A DNA stretch of 64,000 nucleotides from Aeromicrobium massiliense JC14 (GCF_000312105.1 NZ_HE978636.1:461642-525641); one strand, 5' to 3'. Shown: positions 33,198-42,117, numbered from the stretch's first letter. Notes: generated from the sequence alone by a model not told the origin. Translations and numbers: made by a program.

Positions 33198-33243
33198 ATG
33201 TGTCGCAACTATTGACGTTCACAACGAAGCGCTGGAGAACCAC

Positions 33244-34935
33244 ATGAGCACCCCCGATCCCGAGCGGACGCAGGCCGAGGCGGACGCCGACGCCGTGCGC
33301 CACCGCGCGATCCTCAAGGTCCTGACCGGACTGCTGCTCGGCATGTTCGTGTCGATGCTGGCCACCACCGTGGTCAGCTCGTCGCTGCCGATCATCCTGG
33401 CCGACCTGCACGGCGGGCAGACCGCCTTCACCTGGGTCGTCACCGCCACCCTGCTGACCACCGCGGTCTCCACCCCGATCTGGGGCAAGCTGGCCGACCT
33501 GGTCAACCGCAAGCTGCTGCTGCAGCTGGCCATCACGATCTTCATCGTGGCCAGCGCGTCCGCCGGCTTCGCCGAGGGCGCGGGCTGGCTCATCGCCATG
33601 CGCGCCGTGCAGGGCATCGGCGCCGGCGGCCTGGGTGCGCTCACCCAGATCGTCATGGCCGACATCGTCTCCCCGCGCGAGCGGGGCCGGTACATGGGCC
33701 TGTTCGGCGGCGTGATGGCGCTGGCCACCGTGGGCGGCCCGCTGCTCGGCGGTGTCGTCACCGACGCGATCAGCTGGCGCTGGAACTTCTTCATCGCCGT
33801 GCCGCTGGCCGTGGTCGCGCTCGTGATGATCCAGCGCACCCTGCACCTGCCCCCGCTGCCCAAGCGCGTCGTCAAGATCGACTACCTGGGCATCGTGCTG
33901 CTCGCCGCCTCGGTCTCGACGCTGCTCATCTGGGTCACCCTGGTCGGCAAGGACTTCGACTGGATCAGCGCGACCAGCGCGTACATGGTGCTCGGCTCGG
34001 TCCTGGGCCTGGTGCTGTTCGTCGCCGTCGAGCTGCGCCACAGCGAGCCGCTGCTGCCGCTGCACCTGTTCCGCAACCGGACGTTCAGCTGGTCGGTCGT
34101 CGGCAGCCTCGCGGTCGGCGTCGCGATGTTCGGCACCTCGGTGTTCCTGTCGCAGTACATGCAGCTGGCCCGAGGCGCGTCCGCCACGCAGTCCGGCCTC
34201 ATGACCATCCCGATGATGGTCGGCCTGCTCGGCGCCAGCGCGGTCATCGGTCGCCGCATCACCGCCAGCGGACGCTGGAAGGGCTACCTCGTCGGTGGTG
34301 CGATCGCGCTGACCGTGGGCCTGCTGGCCATGGGCTCGATCGAGTACGACACCCCGTTCGTGCTCGTGTCGGTGTACATGTTCGTGCTGGGCGCCGGCGT
34401 CGGCATCGTCATGCAGAACCTGGTGCTCGTCGTGCAGAACGACGTCGCCCCGCGCGACCTCGGCGTCGCGAGCTCCGGCGTGACGTTCTTCCGGTCGGTC
34501 GGCGGCACCGTGGGCGTCTCCGTCCTCGGTGCGGTGCTCGGCGACAAGGTCGTCTCCCACATGGGCGAGAAGAAGGCCGAGCTCGGCCAGGCCATCGCCT
34601 CGCTGGGCGAGCAGGGCCGCTCCGTGGCCGAGGCGCTGCACAACGGCACCATCCCGTCGGTGAGCAGCCTGCCCGGTCCCGTGCGCGAGATCGTCGAGTC
34701 GGTCTACGGCCAGTCGGTCGCCGACATCTTCCTGTACGCCGCCCCGCTCGGGCTGCTGAGCCTGATCGCGGTGGCCATGCTGCCCAACAAGGCGCTGGGC
34801 ACGCAGACCCGCCACGAGAGGCAGACCAGCCAGGACGAGGAGTCGGCCGCGACGCGGGTGGCCCAGGCCGCCGAGGCGGTCGCCGCCCAGACCGGTCCCG
34901 AGCACCCCGGTGACGGTCGTGACCACCATCAGTGA
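33244..34935 (+). CDS. MFS multidrug transporter, DHA2 family (14 TM)
   Basis: 563-residue drug:proton antiporter. Motif D1 in TM1 reads 'SMLATTVVSSSLPIILADL'; motif A region 'GKLADLVNRK'; 'ATVGGPLLGGVVTD' is antiporter motif C; a large periplasmic loop before the last helix contains 'SLPGPVREIVESVYGQSVAD', characteristic of actinobacterial drug MFS proteins. ATG 33244 has GGAGAACC upstream. The 3' end overlaps the marR gene by 26 bp, so export pump and regulator are co-expressed. Substrate unknown. Confidence 0.92.
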   Translation: MSTPDPERTQAEADADAVRHRAILKVLTGLLLGMFVSMLATTVVSSSLPIILADLHGGQTAFTWVVTATLLTTAVSTPIWGKLADLVNRKLLLQLAITIFIVASASAGFAEGAGWLIAMRAVQGIGAGGLGALTQIVMADIVSPRERGRYMGLFGGVMALATVGGPLLGGVVTDAISWRWNFFIAVPLAVVALVMIQRTLHLPPLPKRVVKIDYLGIVLLAASVSTLLIWVTLVGKDFDWISATSAYMVLGSVLGLVLFVAVELRHSEPLLPLHLFRNRTFSWSVVGSLAVGVAMFGTSVFLSQYMQLARGASATQSGLMTIPMMVGLLGASAVIGRRITASGRWKGYLVGGAIALTVGLLAMGSIEYDTPFVLVSVYMFVLGAGVGIVMQNLVLVVQNDVAPRDLGVASSGVTFFRSVGGTVGVSVLGAVLGDKVVSHMGEKKAELGQAIASLGEQGRSVAEALHNGTIPSVSSLPGPVREIVESVYGQSVADIFLYAAPLGLLSLIAVAMLPNKALGTQTRHERQTSQDEESAATRVAQAAEAVAAQTGPEHPGDGRDHHQ

Positions 34936-35392
34936 GTCGGCCACGGGGGTCGACCCCCGCCAGGACGCCATCGAGGACGTGGAGCGTCAGCTCGTCCGGA
35001 TGATGTCGGACGGCAAGCGGCGCTTCCGCGAGCTGGCGACGCAGGTGCACCCGGACCTGCACGCCCCCTCGCTGGCCGTGCTGACCCATCTGGTCCGCGA
35101 GGGCCAGCAGCCGCAGAGCGCCCTGACGTCGGTGCTCCACGCCGACAAGGGGCAGATCAGCCGGACGGTCTCGCAGCTGGTCGAGCTGGGCCTGGTCGTG
35201 CGCGAGCCCGACCCGGCCGACCGGCGGGCCATGATCGTGGCCGCCACCGACCACGCCCGGCAGCGCATCGCGGAGGTCGGCTGGCCGCAGCGCCGGATGC
35301 TGCACGACCGCCTCGGCGAGTGGCAGCTGGACGACGTCCGCGAGCTCGCCGAGCTGCTGCGCCGGCTGAACGAGAACAAGGACTCCTCCTGA
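34910..35392 (+). CDS. MarR family transcriptional regulator
   Basis: 160-residue winged-helix dimeric repressor ('LAVLTHLVREGQQPQSALTS', 'ADKGQISRTVSQLVELGLVVREPDPADRRAMIV', the wing with the conserved DxR). Likely represses the pump operon in which it lies through the inverted repeats at about 33182-33220, released by a small-molecule ligand. GTG 34910 or 34919 could be used; both overlap the MFS gene. A strong terminator follows. Confidence 0.9.
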   Translation: MTVVTTISESATGVDPRQDAIEDVERQLVRMMSDGKRRFRELATQVHPDLHAPSLAVLTHLVREGQQPQSALTSVLHADKGQISRTVSQLVELGLVVREPDPADRRAMIVAATDHARQRIAEVGWPQRRMLHDRLGEWQLDDVRELAELLRRLNENKDSS

Positions 35393-35398
35393 CCTCGC

Positions 35399-35441
35399 AC
35401 GACCGCGGCCCCCTCCCCGACCGGGAGGGGGCCGCGGTCGT
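35399..35441. terminator. Bidirectional hairpin terminator
   Basis: ACGACCGCGGCCCCCTCCC (35399-35417) pairs with GGGAGGGGGCCGCGGTCGT (35423-35441), a perfect 19-bp stem with a 5-nt loop, between the convergent marR (35392) and SpoIIE (35444) genes. Confidence 0.88.
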
Positions 35442-35443
35442 CC

Positions 35444-37645
35444 TCAGGACAGGTGCAGCCCGGGCGGCGTGCGCTGCGGCCCCGCCTCGGGCGGCCGCGG
35501 CTTGTCCTCGCGGTGCAGCCGCACCATGACGAGGGCGACATCGTCCTCGGGCACGTCCGGACGCAGCTCGCGCAGGATCGCGTCGCAGGCCAGGTCGGCG
35601 GCCAGGCCGCGGGCCACCACGTCGGCGAGGGCGTCGCGCAGCCGGGCGATGCCCGCGTCGATGTCCTCGCCGCGGCGCTCGACGAGCCCGTCGGTGTAGA
35701 ACAGCACGGTCGCGCCGGCCGGCAGGGTCACCACCGACTCGCTGCGCGGCGAGCGGGGGTCCAGCCCCAGCAGCACGTCCGGGTCCTGCTCGAGCTCGTG
35801 GACGTCGACGACCACGTCCGAGTCCGGGCCGATCTCGGCGACGTCGACGCCCCGCTCGGGGTGCGCCGGGTCGCGGACGACGGCCACCAGCGGCGGCGGA
35901 TGGCCGGCCGTGGACCAGCGCAGCCGGGTGAGGCCCTGCTCACGCTGCTCGGCGGACTGCTCGAACCGGGCCGCCACCACGGTGGCCGTCGTGTCGACCT
36001 GCAGCAGCTGCATGGCCGAGTCGACCCGCCGCAGCACCTCGGCCGGGCCCTCGCCGGTGGTGATCGCGATGCCGCGCAGCAGCCCGCGCAGCTGGCCCAT
36101 GGCCGTGGCCGCCGCGGTGTCGTGGCCGACCACGTCGCCGATGACGACGTTCGTCGCGCCGTCCTCCTGGATGAACGAGTCGTACCAGTCGCCGCCGACC
36201 TCGGCGCCCTCGGCGGCCGGCTCGTAGCGCACCGAGACGTGCAGGTGGTCGGGCTCGGGCGGGTCGGTGAGCAGGCTGCGCTGCAGCGCCTCCGACAGCT
36301 TGCGCTGCTCGGCGAACACGCGGGCGTTGTCGAGCGCCAGGCCGGCTCGGGCGGCGACCTCGCGCAGCACGTCGAGGTCCTCGTCGCCGAACGGCGGACG
36401 GTCGGCCGACCGGTAGGCGGTCAGCAGGCCGACGGTGCGTCCGCGGCCGCGCAGGGGCACGGCGACGGCCGACTCCGGCGCCAGCTCGGCCAGCACCCGG
36501 CGCGCCTCCTCCGACTCCAGCGCGGCACCGACGGCCTCCTCGGCCTGGCTCTCCAGGACGACCGGGCCCTGGCTCTCCAGGCCGCGGCGGACGAACGACT
36601 CGTCGCTCAGCGCGGAGATGCGCACGGCCGCGTACCGCTCGACCAGCGCCCGCTTGGCCGGCTCCCCGTGCCACGTCGCGAGGTCGCGCAGGCGCTCGCG
36701 CCAGTGGCTGGAGGCCAGCGCCCCCTCGCCCTCGACGAGCGTGACGATGCACCAGTCAGCCAGCGTCGGCGCGACCAGCTCGGCCAGGACGGCGACGGCC
36801 TCCTCGGCCTCCATGGTCTCGTTGAGCGCACCGGTGATGTCGGCGAGCAGCGAGGCGACGCGCGACGTCCGGACGAGCTCCTCCTGGAGCCGGCGCCGCT
36901 CGGTGATGTCCAGGAAGTAGACCGACAGCCCGTTGGGCGTCGGCCAGGCACGCACCTCGTACCAGTCGTCCAGCGGCGGCGGGTAGTACGCCTCGAACAT
37001 CACCGGGCGCTGGGTCTCCATCGCCTCGCGGTAGGCCTTCTCGAAGTCCGAGCCGACCGAGGCGGGGAACAGCTCCCAGATGACGTGCCCGACGACGTCC
37101 AGGCTGACCGCACCGAGCAGCCGCTGCGCCACGGGGTTGGCGTAGGTGAAGCACCAGTCGCGATCGAGGCTGAAGAACGCCATCGGCATGGCCTCGAGCA
37201 CCTGCGTGACGCGGGCGTCCTGGTCCCGCTCGGCGGTGCTGTCGAACGCCGCCCCGAGCAGGTTGGCCGGGCGTCCGTCCGGACCCGGCGCGACCGTGCC
37301 GCGGGCGGTCACCCAGCGGGTCTCGGCCTCGTGGGACACGATCCGGTACTCGGCCTCGAAGGTGCCGGTGGTGTCGATCGCGGCGTCCAGCGCCGAGGAC
37401 ACGCGCTCGCGGTCCTCCGGGTGCACTGAGGCGAAGAATGCATCGATGGTGCCGTCGAAGGTGGTCTCGTCGAGCCCGAAGATGTCCAGCAGGCGGCCGT
37501 CCCAGCGCAGCTCGCCCGAGACCAGGTCCCACACGAACACGCCGACCCCGGCGGCGCCGACGGCGACCTCCCAGAGCCGGTGGTCCAGGGGGCTGGCGGT
37601 GCCGGTCAGGAGGGAGCGGACCGAGGGGTCCTCAGGCGGCGTCAT
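35444..37645 (-). CDS. PAS-PAS-GAF-SpoIIE serine phosphatase
   Basis: 733-residue cytosolic sensor phosphatase. PAS 1 about 25-145 ('VAVGAAGVGVFVWDLVSGEL'), PAS 2 about 150-265 ('LEAMPMAFFSLDRDWCFTYANPVAQRLLG'), GAF about 300-455 ('ESAVAVPLRGRGRTVGLLTAYR'), then PP2C-type SpoIIE about 480-710 with 'EVGGDWYDSFI', 'VIGDVVGHDTAAA', 'FYTDGLVERR' and the C-terminal 'EDDVALVMVRL'. It probably activates an anti-anti-sigma factor in response to a small ligand, light or redox signal via PAS/GAF. No STAS partner is adjacent. ATG 37645 by domain start. The 269-bp region upstream holds the TetR promoter. Confidence 0.9.
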   Translation of the reverse strand: MTPPEDPSVRSLLTGTASPLDHRLWEVAVGAAGVGVFVWDLVSGELRWDGRLLDIFGLDETTFDGTIDAFFASVHPEDRERVSSALDAAIDTTGTFEAEYRIVSHEAETRWVTARGTVAPGPDGRPANLLGAAFDSTAERDQDARVTQVLEAMPMAFFSLDRDWCFTYANPVAQRLLGAVSLDVVGHVIWELFPASVGSDFEKAYREAMETQRPVMFEAYYPPPLDDWYEVRAWPTPNGLSVYFLDITERRRLQEELVRTSRVASLLADITGALNETMEAEEAVAVLAELVAPTLADWCIVTLVEGEGALASSHWRERLRDLATWHGEPAKRALVERYAAVRISALSDESFVRRGLESQGPVVLESQAEEAVGAALESEEARRVLAELAPESAVAVPLRGRGRTVGLLTAYRSADRPPFGDEDLDVLREVAARAGLALDNARVFAEQRKLSEALQRSLLTDPPEPDHLHVSVRYEPAAEGAEVGGDWYDSFIQEDGATNVVIGDVVGHDTAAATAMGQLRGLLRGIAITTGEGPAEVLRRVDSAMQLLQVDTTATVVAARFEQSAEQREQGLTRLRWSTAGHPPPLVAVVRDPAHPERGVDVAEIGPDSDVVVDVHELEQDPDVLLGLDPRSPRSESVVTLPAGATVLFYTDGLVERRGEDIDAGIARLRDALADVVARGLAADLACDAILRELRPDVPEDDVALVMVRLHREDKPRPPEAGPQRTPPGLHLS

Positions 37646-37870
37646 CGCCCGCTCACGCGTCCCTCCACGGTCCCCACCTCGTCCGGTCGCGCGTCGCGCG
37701 AAGCCCTGGTCGTGCACCTGCGACCGAATCCTCCCATGCCCGCGACCCAGGCGACCCCGAGCACTCCGCTGGGACGTCCGCGCGGGCGCGTCGTGTCCGA
37801 CGTCACGCCCGGTCACCAGGAATTCACCCGCCGAGGGGTGGCGCAACCGCCGCGGGAGGCCGTAGCGTGT

Positions 37871-37899
37871 CGATGAAACGGAACGGTTCCGTTTCATCG
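37871..37899. promoter_or_regulatory. 29-bp perfect palindromic operator upstream of the tetR gene
   Basis: CGATGAAACGGAAC-G-GTTCCGTTTCATCG: 14-bp perfect arms around one central base. It follows TAGCGT (37863-37868), a -10-like hexamer, by 2 bp, and ends 15 bp before the chosen tetR start. This is the textbook layout of a TetR autoregulatory operator and argues against the upstream ATG 37873 lying inside it. Confidence 0.8.
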
Positions 37900-37914
37900 T
37901 TGGGAAGGTGCCCC

Positions 37915-38505
37915 ATGATCTGCCCCGCCGACCCCGGCTCCGTCCGCCCTCGCGTCGAGGGCGACCGCGAGCTGGAGATCCTCGCCGCCACCCTCGAGGT
38001 GCTGGCCGACGTGGGGTACGACCGGCTGACCATGGACGCCGTCGCCACCCGGGCCAAGGCCTCGAAGGCGACGCTGTACCGCCGGTGGAGCAACAAGGTG
38101 GGCCTCGTCATCGAGGCCCTCGTCCACTCGAAGGGTCCGACGAGCCTCGCCGACACCGGCACGCTCAAGGGCGACCTCGAGGCCGTGTTCTGCGGCATGG
38201 GCGGCCTGACGGACGAGACCACCATCGGGGCGTTCGGGGCCGTCGTCACGGCCCTGGCCCGCGACCCCGAGTTCGCCGAGGCGTTCCGCCGCGACGTCCT
38301 CGGGCCCAAGATCGCCGCCTCGCGGCTCATCTGGGAGCGAGCCGCCGCGCGCGGTGAGCTCCGTGACGACATCGACCTCGAGCTCTTCGAGCCGGCCCTC
38401 GCCGGCATCGTCCTGCAGCACGTGATCGTGATGGGAGAGGCGGCCGACCCCGGCCTCATCTCCCGCGTGATCGACCAGATCATCGTGCCCTCCGCCACAC
38501 GCTGA
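37915..38505 (+). CDS. TetR family transcriptional regulator
   Basis: 196-residue repressor. N-terminal helix-turn-helix 'LTMDAVATRAKASKATLYRRWSNKVGLVIEALV' and a TetR_C-type ligand domain with 'FRRDVLGPKIAASRLIWERAAARGELRDDIDLELFEP'. ATG 37915 is preceded by GGAAGG and lies just downstream of a 29-bp palindrome, presumably its own operator. Together with the downstream exporter (65-bp gap) it forms a ligand-inducible efflux unit (inference). Confidence 0.92.
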   Translation: MICPADPGSVRPRVEGDRELEILAATLEVLADVGYDRLTMDAVATRAKASKATLYRRWSNKVGLVIEALVHSKGPTSLADTGTLKGDLEAVFCGMGGLTDETTIGAFGAVVTALARDPEFAEAFRRDVLGPKIAASRLIWERAAARGELRDDIDLELFEPALAGIVLQHVIVMGEAADPGLISRVIDQIIVPSATR

Positions 38506-38570
38506 GCGGCGGCACCTCCCCTCCCCTCCGGCACTCCCCCGCGCCGGACTCCAGACCCGAAGGACCCTCC

Positions 38571-40160
38571 ATGACCGACACGACCACGCCTGAGGCCAAG
38601 CCCTCGGGCCGAGAGCTCCACCTGGGGTGGGCGCTGCTGCTCATCTCGGTGGCCCAGCTGATGGTGGTGCTCGACGCCTCCATCGCCAACATCGCGCTGC
38701 CGTTCATCGGCGCCGACCTGAGCATCGAGCAGGCCAACCTGACCTGGATCGTCACCGGCTACGCGCTCGCCTTCGGCGGGCTGCTGCTGCTCGGCGGCCG
38801 CCTCGGCGACCTCTACGGACGCCGCCGGGTCTTCATGATCGGCCTGGCCGTCTTCGCGATCGCCTCGCTGCTCGGCGGCTTCGCGGCCAACGAGGGCCTG
38901 CTGCTCGCCGCCCGCGGCCTGCAGGGCCTCGGCGCCGCGCTCGCCTCCCCCGCCGCGCTGGCGCTCATCACCACCACCTTCCCGGCCGGACCGGCGCGCA
39001 ACCGCGCGTTCGCCGTCTACGCGGCCATGTCGGGCGCCGGTGCGGCCGTCGGCCTCATCCTCGGCGGCTGGCTGACCGGCCTCGACCCGGTGCTCGGCCT
39101 CGAGGGCTGGCGCTGGACGTTCCTCATCAACGTCCCGATCGGCCTGCTCGCGGCCGCCGCGGCGCCGCGCTTCCTCAACGAGTCCGAGTCGCACCCCGGC
39201 CAGCTGGACGTCCCCGGCGCCATCACCGGCACCCTCGGTCTGCTCGGCCTGGTCTACGGCTTCACCCGCGCCGGCGAGGAGGCCTACGGCTGGGGCGATC
39301 CGTGGACGATCGCGTCGCTGACCGCGGGCGTCGCGCTGCTCGCCGTGTTCGCCTTCGTCGAGTCGCGGGTCGCGCACCCGCTGCTGCCCGTCCGCGTGTT
39401 CGCCAACCGCACCCGCGCTACGAGCTTCCTGGTCATGATGGTCGTCCCGGCCGCCATGTTCGCGATGTTCTACTTCCTCAGCCTGTTCATCCAGCTGGTG
39501 GTGGGCTACAGCCCGCTGCACACCGGCTTCGCGTTCCTGCCGTTCTCGGTGGGCATCGTCATCGGGGCGGGCGTCTCGTCCAACCTGGTGAACCGCATCG
39601 ACGCACGCTTCATCGCCGGCGTCGGCACGCTCATGGCCGCCGCCGCGCTGTTCGGCTTCTCGCGGCTGGACGTCCCGAACGGGGCGGCCGACCTCATGGC
39701 GCTCTCCGACGGCGGCCACCTCGGCGCCGACGTGAACTACTGGGCGTCGATCTTCCCGTTCATCGTCCTGATGTCGGTCGGCATGGGCGCGGTCTTCGTG
39801 CCGCTCACCCTGACCGCGGTGCACCACCTGCGCGCCGAGGACTCGGGCATCGGCTCGGGCGTCCTGAACACGATGCAGCAGGTCGGCGGCGCGCTCGGCC
39901 TGGCCATCCTCAGCACCGTGGCGCTGCAGGCGTCCGACGGCACCAAGACCGAGCTCATGCGCGACCTCACCGCGCAGGGCCTGCCGGCCGACGCGGCCGG
40001 ACCGCTGGCCTACCTCGGCTCGTTCACCGAGGGCGCGACGGCGGCCTTCCTGGTCGGCGCCGGACTCATCGCGCTGGGCTCGCTCGCCGTGTGGACGTTC
40101 CTGAACGTCAAGCACGAGGAGCTGGCCACGGACGGCCCCGAGGGCGTCCACGTCGGCTGA
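38571..40160 (+). CDS. MFS transporter, DHA2 family (14 TM)
   Basis: 529-residue exporter. TM1 motif 'LMVVLDASIANIALPFIG' (D1), motif A 'GGRLGDLYGRRR', antiporter motif C 'GAGAAVGLILGGWLT', a periplasmic loop near residue 370, and a last helix ending 'FLNVKHEELA'. It resembles actinobacterial antibiotic/drug efflux proteins controlled by a neighbouring TetR. ATG 38571 has GAAGGACC upstream. The substrate cannot be read from the sequence. Confidence 0.92.
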   Translation: MTDTTTPEAKPSGRELHLGWALLLISVAQLMVVLDASIANIALPFIGADLSIEQANLTWIVTGYALAFGGLLLLGGRLGDLYGRRRVFMIGLAVFAIASLLGGFAANEGLLLAARGLQGLGAALASPAALALITTTFPAGPARNRAFAVYAAMSGAGAAVGLILGGWLTGLDPVLGLEGWRWTFLINVPIGLLAAAAAPRFLNESESHPGQLDVPGAITGTLGLLGLVYGFTRAGEEAYGWGDPWTIASLTAGVALLAVFAFVESRVAHPLLPVRVFANRTRATSFLVMMVVPAAMFAMFYFLSLFIQLVVGYSPLHTGFAFLPFSVGIVIGAGVSSNLVNRIDARFIAGVGTLMAAAALFGFSRLDVPNGAADLMALSDGGHLGADVNYWASIFPFIVLMSVGMGAVFVPLTLTAVHHLRAEDSGIGSGVLNTMQQVGGALGLAILSTVALQASDGTKTELMRDLTAQGLPADAAGPLAYLGSFTEGATAAFLVGAGLIALGSLAVWTFLNVKHEELATDGPEGVHVG

Positions 40161-40172
40161 CCCCGGCCCCGC

Positions 40173-40209
40173 ACGACGCCCCGTCCGACCTCGTCGGGCG
40201 GGGCGTCGT
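40173..40209 (+). terminator. Hairpin terminator after the TetR/MFS unit
   Basis: ACGACGCCCCGTCCGAC (40173-40189) pairs with GTCGGGCGGGGCGTCGT (40193-40209), 17 bp with one T-G pair and loop CTC. Confidence 0.75.
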
Positions 40210-40566
40210 CATGTCCGGACGACGTCGTCCCACCCGCGTTCGCGGACGCGGGACGCGCGAACCGTAGCCCGCCGCGCCTGACCGGCCCTACCCTGAGGGG
40301 CATGCCGGGGTCGGCGGTCGGCACGTGGGACGGCGAGCGCGGACGACAGATCGGACGCGACGCCCCGTTCCTGCGGCCCCGTGAGGTGCCGGGGCACGGC
40401 TCGGCGACGGTCACGAGGACCGGTGCGAGCCGGACGTCGGTGAGGAGCTCGGCCCCACGGGACGTGCTGGACCTCGCCCTCGACCCCGGGCGGTCGTCGT
40501 GAGTCCTCACTCCCCCACCCCGTTCACGACCCCGGATCCGTTCCCCGCCGCCCACAGCTCGCGGCC
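40210..40566 (+). other. Gene-poor stretch before the truncated LuxR gene
   Basis: About 350 bp without a convincing gene. TACCCT (40289-40294) stands 7 nt before an ATG at 40302 that opens a 66-codon frame (to 40502) rich in Arg/Ser/Thr with no recognisable domain. It may be the decayed 5' end of the LuxR-type gene whose C-terminus follows, the ATPase middle having been lost. I see no RNA structure or repeat in it. Confidence 0.4.
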
Positions 40567-41118
40567 GTGGCCCTGGGTGCCTTGAAGCACCTCGCGACCC
40601 TCGTCGAGGACCCGTGGACGATCGGCACGTACGCGCGCGCCGCGGCCGTGTCACCCGGGCTCGACACCGGCGAGCGCGAGTCGCGGTTCCTCGAGGCGCT
40701 GGGCGCGTTCACGAAGGCGGGCCACGAGCACCTCGAGGTCGCGCTCACCCACCTGCAGTACGGCGAGTGGCTGCGGCGCGAGCGCCACCGCCGGCGCGCG
40801 GCCGTCCACCTCCGTGCAGCGCTCGACGTCCTCGCGGCGGCCGGGCACCCGCTCGAGACGAGGGCTCGACGCGAGCTGGCGCTCGCGGAGGACCGTCCGG
40901 ACGGGTCCGGAGCGACGCTCACGACGCAGGAGCTCGCCGTCGCGCAGCTGGCGGCGACGGGCCACCGCAACGCGGACATCGCCGGTCGACTGTTCGTCAG
41001 TCGCCACACGGTCGACTACCACCTGCGCAAGGTGTTCCAGAAGCTCGACGTCAGCAGCCGGCGCGACCTCCCGGCGGCGCTCCGGAGCGCGGACCAGGAA
41101 GTCGCGCCGGATCGCTGA
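40567..41118 (+). pseudogene. LuxR-family regulator, C-terminal remnant (ATPase region missing)
   Basis: About 183 codons matching only the C-terminal end of a large LuxR/LAL-type ATPase regulator. TPR-like phrases 'HEHLEVALTHLQYGEWLRRERHRRRAAVHLRAALDVL' are the usual lead-in, then the helix-turn-helix 'LTTQELAVAQLAATGHRNADIAGRLFVSRHTVDYHLRKVFQKL'. Full-length relatives are usually 800-1000 residues with an N-terminal AAA/NB-ARC ATPase, absent here. The GTG at 40567 has no RBS or -10 motif. A 5'-truncated, probably non-functional gene is the simplest view; a stand-alone DNA-binding protein remains possible. Confidence 0.65.
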
Positions 41119-41202
41119 CGGATCGACTACGCGCCGCACGTGGTCCGGCAGACGGGTCCCCCGTCGCACGCTGGGGTCGTCCCCCGACGACAGGAGAGAG
41201 CC

Positions 41203-41259
41203 ATGCCCCTCGAGGAGTCCGCCGACGGCGCCCAGCCCATCGACGAGGCGGTGGCCTGA
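41203..41259 (+). CDS. Possible 18-codon leader peptide before the alpha/beta hydrolase
   Basis: A short frame MPLEESADGAQPIDEAVA with a good RBS (AGGAGAGAG, 2-10 nt before ATG 41203). It stops one base before the ATG of the hydrolase (TGACATG), so terminating ribosomes could re-initiate there. The hydrolase itself lacks an independent RBS, which makes the upstream frame plausible as a coupling leader. No similarity to a known leader peptide. Confidence 0.35.
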   Translation: MPLEESADGAQPIDEAVA

Positions 41260-41260
41260 C

Positions 41261-42097
41261 ATGGGCGCCGCGACCGGCCAGCCGGACACCGTCGTCCTCG
41301 TCCACGGCCTCTGGATGACGCCCCGCAGCTGGGAGGGGTGGATCGCCCACTACGAGGCGCAGGGCTGCACCGTGCTCGCGCCCGCCTACCCGGGGTTCGA
41401 CATCGAGGTGGAGGCGCTGCGCGAGAACCCCCAGGTGATCGCCGACCTGACGGTCCCGGAGACCGTCGACCACCTGGCGAAGGTGATCGAGTCCGTCGAG
41501 ACGCCGCCGATCATCGTCGGGCACTCCTTCGGTGGCACCTTGACCCAGCTGCTCCTGGCCCGCGGTCTCGGGTCGGCCGGCGTGGTGATCGACTCCGCCC
41601 CCACCGAGGGCGTGCGCGTGAACCCGCTCTCGCAGGCGAAGTCGCTCTTCCCGGCGCTGAAGAACCCGGCCAACCGACGCCGGGCGGTCGGCTTCACCTC
41701 CGAGCAGTTCCACTACGCCTTCACGAACACGCTGACGGCGGAGGAGTCCCGTGCGGTCTGGGAGCGCTACGCGATCGCCGCACCGGGCAGCTGGGTCTGG
41801 GAGTACGGCTTGTTCGCGAACTTCAAGCCGGGCCACCAGGCCACCTGGGTCGACTACACGGCCGACCGGGCACCGCTGCTGTTCGTCGCCGGCGAGAAGG
41901 ACCACATCATGCCGCCGGCGGTGAACCGGTCCAACGCCAAGCACTACCGCAGGTCACCCGCGCTCACCGAGTACCGCGAGCTCCCCGGCCGCGACCACTG
42001 GGCGTGCGCCGCGCCGGGATGGCAGGACGTGGCCGACCTCAGCCTGCGCTGGGCGCTCGAGCACGCTCGCACGGACCAGCCGTGGACCGTCGTCTGA
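41261..42097 (+). CDS. Alpha/beta hydrolase
   Basis: 278-residue alpha/beta-hydrolase-fold enzyme: oxyanion region 'VVLVHGLWMTPRSWEGW', nucleophile S89 in 'GHSFGG', Asp in 'VAGEKDHIMPP' and H246 in 'GRDHWACAAPGW'. The 'HGLWM' start and 'TEYRELPGRDHW' end are shared with a group of actinobacterial hydrolases of unknown substrate. ATG 41261 lies directly after a short leader frame. It follows a truncated LuxR gene that may once have controlled it. A perfect terminator hairpin follows. Confidence 0.88.
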   Translation: MGAATGQPDTVVLVHGLWMTPRSWEGWIAHYEAQGCTVLAPAYPGFDIEVEALRENPQVIADLTVPETVDHLAKVIESVETPPIIVGHSFGGTLTQLLLARGLGSAGVVIDSAPTEGVRVNPLSQAKSLFPALKNPANRRRAVGFTSEQFHYAFTNTLTAEESRAVWERYAIAAPGSWVWEYGLFANFKPGHQATWVDYTADRAPLLFVAGEKDHIMPPAVNRSNAKHYRRSPALTEYRELPGRDHWACAAPGWQDVADLSLRWALEHARTDQPWTVV

Positions 42098-42117
42098 CCC
42101 GCGCCTTCCCGGCAACG

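Noticed and set aside
37873-37914. TetR start at ATG 37873
   Set aside because: The codons would be made of the operator palindrome itself; ATG 37915 has an RBS and matches the family start.
8634-40160. The three MFS genes as parts of an antibiotic biosynthesis cluster
   Set aside because: No biosynthetic genes (PKS, NRPS, terpene synthase, RiPP precursor) are near any of them.
40302-40502. A 66-residue stand-alone gene
   Set aside because: Promoter-like TACCCT is 7 nt away, but the translation has no pattern and the region looks like a decayed regulator; kept only as a possible remnant.
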